From Patescibacteria group bacterium (GTDB lineage Bacteria > Patescibacteria > UBA1384 > JAMDBS01), in the NCBI GenBank assembly GCA_023487325.1, contig JAMDBS010000007.1:1-11793 (forward strand): DNA of 11,793 nt, given 5' to 3'. This document shows, one piece after another, positions 5,407 through 9,773 of this stretch; positions within the stretch are counted from its first letter, which is position 1; each line of letters starts with the position of its first letter. The notes beneath the pieces were generated by a model. It was not told the origin of the DNA. It saw only the letters and a program-made list of their open reading frames with translations, and searched no databases. The position numbers and the translations under genes were made by a program.

Positions 5407-7488
5407 GTGAAAATTCTAGCCAGGGTCAGAAAACGCGATGGCCGCATTGTTAAATTTGATAAAGAAAGAATTACCAGTGCCATTGCCAAAGCCGGCAAAG
5501 CCTCCGGTGAATTCGACCGCAAAGAAGCAGCGCGAATCTCAAAATTAGTCGTTGATCTACTCCAAAAAATTTATCGGCAAGAAGATGTTCCTGGTGTCGA
5601 AGATATTCAGGATATGGTTGAAAATGTTTTAATGCAAGTCAAGCATTACGAAACGGCCAAGGCCTATATTCTTTATCGCGAACAAAGAGCGCAAATTCGT
5701 GACATTGAACATATGATCGATTCCGATAAAATGATCCACGACTATTTACAACAAAAAGACTGGCGTGTCAAAGAAAATGCCAATATGAATTATTCCTTGC
5801 AAGGTCTAAATAATTACGTGGCCGCCACGGTTTCAGCCCATTATTGGCTTAATCGATCCTACCCAAAAAATATTCGTAAAGCCCATATCGGCGGTGATTT
5901 TCACATCCATGATCTACAATCTCTGGCTGCCTATTGTTCCGGCTGGGAAATAAAGGATCTGCTACTACTGGGTTTTCGTGGCGCACCGGGAAAAATCGAA
6001 TCGGCGCCTCCGAAGCATTTCCGCAGTGCCTTAGGACAAATTGTAAATTTTTTCTATACTATCCAAGGCGAGGTGGCTGGCGCTATTGCTTTTTCTAATT
6101 TTGACACTTATTTAGCGCCATTTATCCACTATGATAATTTATCTTATAAGGAAGTTAAGCAATCTCTTCAAGAATTTCTATTTAATATGAATGTTCCGAC
6201 GCGCGTAGGCTTTCAAACACCCTTTACCAATATTACGCTCGATCTAAAAGTACCAGAAATTATTGCCAAAGAACCGGTAATTATTGGCGGGAAGTTGCAA
6301 AAAGAAAAATACGGCGAATTCCAGAAAGAAATGGATATGTTTAATTCGGCTTTCAACGAATGCATGGTCAATGGCGACGCGCTGGGACGAGTTTTTACTT
6401 TTCCTATTCCAACCTATAATATTTCTAAAAAATTTGATTGGAACGATCCAAAATACAATCCTATTTTCGAAACGGCAGCAAAATATGGCATACCATACTT
6501 TGCTAATTTTATTAATTCCGATATGAATCCCGAAGATGCCCGCAGTATGTGCTGCCGACTGCGTTTAGATAATCGGGAGCTAAGAAAAAGAGGCGGCGGA
6601 CTTTTTGCCGCTAATCCGCTCACTGGATCAGTGGGAGTAGTCACCTTGAATATGGCTAGAATTGGATATTTAGCTAAAGATAAAAAAGATTTATTAAAAC
6701 GTATCGATGATTTAATGGATTTAGCTAAAGATAGTTTAGAAATTAAACGCGAATTGCTAGAAAAATTAACCGAAAACGGACTTTATCCATATTGTAAATT
6801 TTACCTAGGAGCCATCAAGGCTGGTTACGGTCAATACTGGAAAAATCATTTTGCTACGATCGGAATTAATGGCTTAAATGAAGCAATTGTTAATTTTATG
6901 GAAAAAAATATTGCCAGTCATGAAGGACAAAAATTAGCGGTACAAATTTTAAAACATATGCGTGAAAAACTCTCTAAATATCAATTGGAAACTGGCAATT
7001 TATATAATCTCGAAGCAACACCGGCAGAGGGCACTTCTTACCGATTAGCTAAAGCTGACAAAAAAAATCTACCAGATATTATTGTGGCCAATGAAGAAGC
7101 CTACAAAAACCACGGCGCTGCTCCATATTACACTAATTCCAGCCAATTACCAGTAAATTATACTACCGATATCTTCGAGGCCTTAGATCTGCAAGATGAG
7201 CTACAAACACTCTACACCGGTGGAACGGTTTTACATGGCTTTATTGGCGAAAGACTAGAAAACGCTGAGGCCTGCAAAAGATTAGTTAAAAAAATTGCCG
7301 AAAATTATCATTTGCCATATTTTACTATCACACCAACATTTAGTATTTGTCCCAAGCATGGCTATATTGCCGGCGAACATCAATATTGTCCAAAATGCGA
7401 TATTGAGATAGGATATTATGTTAAAACTCAAATCTCAAAAGTTAAAACTGTAGCTCAAAACTTCACAACCCCAAGTAACCATTCGTAA
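5407..7488 (+). CDS. nrdD: Anaerobic ribonucleotide reductase large subunit, lacking the glycyl-radical domain
   Basis: Class III reductase reduces ribonucleoside triphosphates to deoxy forms without oxygen. Residues 3-95 are an ATP-cone allosteric domain (RKRDGRIVKFDKERI). The barrel carries C177 in AAYCSGW, the likely thiyl-radical cysteine, and a C382-C383 pair in SMCCRLRLDN, which resembles the thioredoxin-dependent NrdD2 type rather than the formate-dependent type. CPKHGYIAGEHQYCPKC (648-664) is the C-terminal metal-binding cluster. The protein then ends after about 29 residues with no RVxGYL glycyl-radical loop; that loop is in the next gene. The start is GTG with GGAGG 5 nt upstream. 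The last residues and the stop codon are read from a GTAACC repeat array. Without the partner at 7550 it should be inactive. Confidence 0.93.
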   Translation: MKILARVRKRDGRIVKFDKERITSAIAKAGKASGEFDRKEAARISKLVVDLLQKIYRQEDVPGVEDIQDMVENVLMQVKHYETAKAYILYREQRAQIRDIEHMIDSDKMIHDYLQQKDWRVKENANMNYSLQGLNNYVAATVSAHYWLNRSYPKNIRKAHIGGDFHIHDLQSLAAYCSGWEIKDLLLLGFRGAPGKIESAPPKHFRSALGQIVNFFYTIQGEVAGAIAFSNFDTYLAPFIHYDNLSYKEVKQSLQEFLFNMNVPTRVGFQTPFTNITLDLKVPEIIAKEPVIIGGKLQKEKYGEFQKEMDMFNSAFNECMVNGDALGRVFTFPIPTYNISKKFDWNDPKYNPIFETAAKYGIPYFANFINSDMNPEDARSMCCRLRLDNRELRKRGGGLFAANPLTGSVGVVTLNMARIGYLAKDKKDLLKRIDDLMDLAKDSLEIKRELLEKLTENGLYPYCKFYLGAIKAGYGQYWKNHFATIGINGLNEAIVNFMEKNIASHEGQKLAVQILKHMREKLSKYQLETGNLYNLEATPAEGTSYRLAKADKKNLPDIIVANEEAYKNHGAAPYYTNSSQLPVNYTTDIFEALDLQDELQTLYTGGTVLHGFIGERLENAEACKRLVKKIAENYHLPYFTITPTFSICPKHGYIAGEHQYCPKCDIEIGYYVKTQISKVKTVAQNFTTPSNHS

Positions 7489-7538
7489 CCTTTAGTAACT
7501 ACGCATACTTTGTAACCATAAGTAACCTAATTAGTGAC
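7475..7538 (+). repeat. GTAACC array with a 10-nt step at the nrdD break
   Basis: GTAACC or GTAACT occurs at 7475, 7485, 7495, 7512 and 7522, with degenerate copies at 7505 (ATACTT) and 7533 (AGTGAC). The step is mostly 10 nt, with one 7-nt step. The nrdD stop codon (7486-7488) is the TAA of the second unit, so the array straddles the 3' end of the large-subunit gene and fills the gap to the small one. Confidence 0.75.
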
Positions 7539-7549
7539 AAGGAGGGAAT

Positions 7550-7711
7550 ATGAACGATACAAAAGATGAAACTTTGCAAAAAGATTTAGAGTCAAAACGA
7601 CAAAAATGCGAGGTGTTCTCGCGCGTAGTTGGCTACTTACGTCCTGTTGATGCCTGGAATCCCGGTAAACAAGAAGAATTTAAGGACAGAGAAGAATTTG
7701 TACTAGGATAA
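7550..7711 (+). CDS. Stand-alone NrdD glycyl-radical domain (split reductase C-terminus)
   Basis: This 53-residue protein has a charged N-terminus (NDTKDETLQKDLESKRQK), then C20EVFSRVVG28YLRPV and WNPGKQEEF to the end. RVxGYL is the glycyl-radical loop of class III reductases, and the WN-GK-EF-R-F tail is the usual extreme C-terminus of NrdD; G28 is the predicted radical residue. Its own AAGGAGG (7539-7545) lies 4 nt before the ATG, and its frame is +1 to nrdD with a TGA closing it upstream, so it is translated independently and is not a readthrough product. It lies between nrdD and nrdG, the activase that should radicalise G28. Role as a dissociable radical subunit is inferred by analogy with GrcA/YfiD of pyruvate formate-lyase. 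Confidence 0.88.
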   Translation: MNDTKDETLQKDLESKRQKCEVFSRVVGYLRPVDAWNPGKQEEFKDREEFVLG

Positions 7712-7725
7712 TAGACGCTAGATTA
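7712..7725 (+). repeat. TAGACGC heptad remnant before nrdG
   Basis: TAGACGC followed by TAGATTA directly abuts the stop codon of the small glycyl-radical gene. It is another same-orientation member of the family at 457, 865, 2757, 5215 and 5272. Confidence 0.55.
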
Positions 7726-7730
7726 ATTTT

Positions 7731-8435
7731 ATGTTTATTGCTGGATTGCAAAAAACAAGCTTATTGGATTACCCTGGCAAAATTTCCGCTATTATTTTTA
7801 CATCCGGCTGCAATTTTAAATGCAGTTTTTGTCACAATCCCGAACTGGTTAAACCGAACTCAAAAATAACCAAAATCCCGGAAAAAGATTTTTTTGATTT
7901 TCTTAACAAAAGAAAAAATATTTTAGATGCCGTGGTCATTACCGGCGGTGAACCGACTTTGCAAAACGATCTAGTTCCTTTTATTAAAAAAATTAAAAAA
8001 CTCGGATTTTTGGTGAAATTAGATACGAACGGCTCAAGTCCTAAGATTATCGAACAACTGCTCAAAAATAGGTTAATAGATTATATTGCCATGGACATCA
8101 AAGGCCCGCTCGATAAATATCATAAAATCACGACCCAAAAGATCGATTTAGAAAATATTAAAAAATCCGTCGAGTTTATTAAGAATTGCAAAATAGATTA
8201 TGAGTTCCGCACCACAGTTGTTCCTACCTTATTAGACGAACAGGATTTTGCCAAAACAGGGGAATGGCTCAAGGGCACAAAAATATATTATCTCCAACAA
8301 TTTAGAAATGAAAAAACCTTAAATAAAAATTTAAAAAACACCAGTCCTTATCCCGCCAAAACATTAAGGCTTTTTGCCAATATTATGAAAAAGTATGTAA
8401 AAGAGGTAAAAATACGAGGCATTGGAGATGCTTGA
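7731..8435 (+). CDS. nrdG: Anaerobic ribonucleotide reductase activating protein, radical SAM
   Basis: NrdG uses S-adenosylmethionine and a [4Fe-4S] cluster to abstract hydrogen from the reductase glycine. The radical SAM cluster motif is CNFKCSFC (C27, C31, C34), followed by the SAM-binding GGEP (72-75), LDTNG (97-101) and MDIKGP (121-126). The N-terminus (GLQKTSLLDYPGKISAIIFTSGC) is characteristic of the NrdG2-type activase branch; 234 residues covers a full radical SAM core. Its place just after the two-part reductase supports this role over other radical SAM activases. Only 19 nt separate it from the small glycyl-radical gene, and it has no good Shine-Dalgarno sequence, so translation may depend on coupling. 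It ends with TGA. Confidence 0.9.
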   Translation: MFIAGLQKTSLLDYPGKISAIIFTSGCNFKCSFCHNPELVKPNSKITKIPEKDFFDFLNKRKNILDAVVITGGEPTLQNDLVPFIKKIKKLGFLVKLDTNGSSPKIIEQLLKNRLIDYIAMDIKGPLDKYHKITTQKIDLENIKKSVEFIKNCKIDYEFRTTVVPTLLDEQDFAKTGEWLKGTKIYYLQQFRNEKTLNKNLKNTSPYPAKTLRLFANIMKKYVKEVKIRGIGDA

Positions 8436-8460
8436 CGAAAATAAGATAGTATTTTAAGCT
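8432..8460 (+). promoter_or_regulatory. Possible weak promoter overlapping the nrdG stop codon
   Basis: TTGACG (8432-8437, 5 of 6) contains the nrdG TGA; 17 nt later stands TAAGCT (8455-8460, only 3 of 6). AAAATAAG (8438-8445) and CTTATTTT (8459-8466) form an 8-bp AT-rich inverted repeat over the same stretch. Either a weak promoter for the 8497 gene or a feeble terminator of the nrd cluster is possible. Confidence 0.25.
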
Positions 8461-8496
8461 TATTTTATCAATCCAAAAAGAAGGGGGAGAGGATGA

Positions 8497-8841
8497 ATGG
8501 ATTCGTTATTTAAAAAAGAAGGTGAGATTGTAGTCATTAATTGGGATTTCTACGATTTTATATATTCAGAATTTAAGGACGAAATATTAACAAAAATTGT
8601 TGAGGCAAGGCTGCTTACTACTGCCGAAAAAGGATACATGATATATACTAATCCCGGAGGAGAGATTATTAATCCCATACTCGAGGAAAAGATATTGTGT
8701 TTTGTCCAAATAGAAGACGCAAAAAACTTTGCCCTTCATTATCTTTCCAATACAAAATACGATTGGTTCATTCAAGAAGTAAATGGCAAGATTGTCACCA
8801 CTAAAAAAGAACTTATTATTAAAAAACCCGGCCAAGACTAG
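8497..8841 (+). CDS. Uncharacterised 114-residue protein
   Basis: I do not recognise this family. The polypeptide is soluble, with no signal peptide, membrane segment or metal-ligand cluster. Its middle (about 33-70) reads VEARLLTTAEKGYMIYTNPGGEIINPILEEKILCFVQIE, followed by an alternating section with YDWFIQEVNGKIVTTKKE and a basic tail, suggesting a small alpha/beta domain. The ATG at 8497 has GGAG (8486-8489) 7 nt upstream in a G-rich ribosome-binding site; another ATG at 8493 lies out of frame and stops after six codons. It stands between nrdG (61-nt gap) and the Clp-N-like gene, which has its own strong promoter. Whether it is transcribed with nrdG or from the weak signal at 8432 is unclear. 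Confidence 0.7.
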   Translation: MDSLFKKEGEIVVINWDFYDFIYSEFKDEILTKIVEARLLTTAEKGYMIYTNPGGEIINPILEEKILCFVQIEDAKNFALHYLSNTKYDWFIQEVNGKIVTTKKELIIKKPGQD

Positions 8842-8850
8842 GTTTCTCGA

Positions 8851-8879
8851 TTGACAAGTGATATTTTATCTGTTAGCAT
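8851..8879 (+). promoter_or_regulatory. Strong extended -10 promoter of the Clp-N-like gene
   Basis: A consensus TTGACA (8851-8856) is followed after 17 nt by TAGCAT (8874-8879), preceded by TGT, i.e. a TGn extended -10. Transcription would start near 8886, about 32 nt before the ATG. Confidence 0.7.
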
Positions 8880-8917
8880 CATGATTAGATCTTTAAAAAA
8901 AGGATGGTGTTAAGATT

Positions 8918-9586
8918 ATGTCAACTCAGGGAATTCAGGAAATAATGCTGGTGCACACGGCGGGTGTAGGTAGCATGATTGGGTTAGCCCAGGATTTGGC
9001 ATCTGACAAAGGACACGTAGTCATTACCACGGGCCATTTTTTAGCCGCCATGCTTTCACCACGCCTGGATAGTATATCTTTTAAAGAAATTTTTAAAGGA
9101 TGCGATGTAGCTTCGGCTTACGTGGAAAAACATATTAAACCTATTAAACCGTCGAAAAACAACAAAGAATATTTTTGTTTTAGTCAGAATGCCGAAAAGC
9201 TCATGAAGGCAGCAGTCGCACTGGCAGCAACAGCTGGCGATTCCGCTGTCGATGTAAATCATTTTTTTAACGCCATTTATACCATTCCTGACTGTCAGGC
9301 ATACAAGATTTTATCAAAAAAATTAAGTCCAGATCAAATAAATTCAATTCGGGCAAAAAGCGGCGTGATGCTCTGCGAACATCGAGTACACAAGGCCATT
9401 CAAGAAATCGGCAGGCATTACAATCTCCTCAAAAACAGCAGTGACGGCGATACCATGTTTTTATTCAGAATCTTAACAAAAATGGTCGAAACAATAACAA
9501 ATCTGCAAACAGACATACTTACTTTTACGCTCATGCCAGGCTGTTGTCGTGTAACACTCTCCCAAACAAAACAAGACGAACCCTAA
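8918..9586 (+). CDS. Stand-alone Clp N-terminal-domain-like protein
   Basis: The first 135 residues read as two Clp-N-like repeats: residues 8-46 (AQDLASDKGHVVITTGHFLAAML) and 88-135 (FSQNAEKLMKAAVALA..GDSAVDVNHFFNAI). In ClpA/ClpC/ClpB this double repeat binds adaptors and substrates ahead of two AAA+ modules. Here no Walker motif follows; about 85 residues of unrecognised sequence complete a 222-residue protein. By analogy with ClpC-N-only proteins it might bind protease adaptors or substrates, but that is inference. It is a one-gene transcription unit with its own extended -10 promoter and a perfect terminator. AGGATGG (8901-8907) is the likely ribosome-binding site, 10 nt from the ATG. 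Confidence 0.6.
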   Translation: MSTQGIQEIMLVHTAGVGSMIGLAQDLASDKGHVVITTGHFLAAMLSPRLDSISFKEIFKGCDVASAYVEKHIKPIKPSKNNKEYFCFSQNAEKLMKAAVALAATAGDSAVDVNHFFNAIYTIPDCQAYKILSKKLSPDQINSIRAKSGVMLCEHRVHKAIQEIGRHYNLLKNSSDGDTMFLFRILTKMVETITNLQTDILTFTLMPGCCRVTLSQTKQDEP

Positions 9587-9601
9587 CAGAATTGACATCC
9601 G

Positions 9602-9630
9602 CGCCGCCAGCTAATAGCTGGCGGCGTTTT
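9602..9630 (+). terminator. Intrinsic terminator of the Clp-N-like gene
   Basis: CGCCGCCAGCT (9602-9612), loop AAT, AGCTGGCGGCG (9616-9626) is a perfect 11-bp GC-rich stem followed by TTTT. It begins 15 nt after the stop codon. Confidence 0.9.
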
Positions 9631-9645
9631 AAATATCGCCTAAAC

Positions 9646-9696
9646 AAATTACTTTCCTTTTTACTGCTATCGCAATTATTTGGAAAGTAATTTTTT
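9646..9696. repeat. 12-bp perfect inverted repeat followed by a T-run
   Basis: AAATTACTTTCC (9646-9657) and GGAAAGTAATTT (9682-9693) are exact inverse complements 24 nt apart, and the right arm runs into TTTTTT then more T-rich sequence. It could be a second back-up terminator, a terminator for leftward transcription or a protein-binding site ahead of the helicase gene. The loop contains a tiny TGC-TATC-GCA hairpin. Confidence 0.55.
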
Positions 9697-9736
9697 ATTT
9701 TCATATTATTCTTAAAAACTCAGATTGTTTAATATT

Positions 9737-9765
9737 TTGCTTAAAATAGTGTTAGTTGTTATAAT
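9737..9765 (+). promoter_or_regulatory. Promoter of the helicase gene, probably giving a leaderless mRNA
   Basis: A perfect TATAAT (9760-9765) stands 17 nt after TTGCTT (9737-9742). The expected start point (9771-9774) coincides with the ATG at 9774, and no Shine-Dalgarno lies between. Confidence 0.55.
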
Positions 9766-9773
9766 CAAACCAT

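Noticed and set aside
7486..7552. Programmed frameshift, readthrough or intein joining nrdD to the glycyl-radical ORF
   Set aside because: The frames differ by +1, several stops in all frames lie between, the spacer is only about 60 nt, and the small gene has its own perfect Shine-Dalgarno and ATG. No intein or intron boundaries are visible.
8433..8444. TGA recoded as glycine (code 25, as in Gracilibacteria), extending nrdG
   Set aside because: No TGA occurs inside any conserved gene here, glycine uses GGN at all key sites, and extension would add only three codons.
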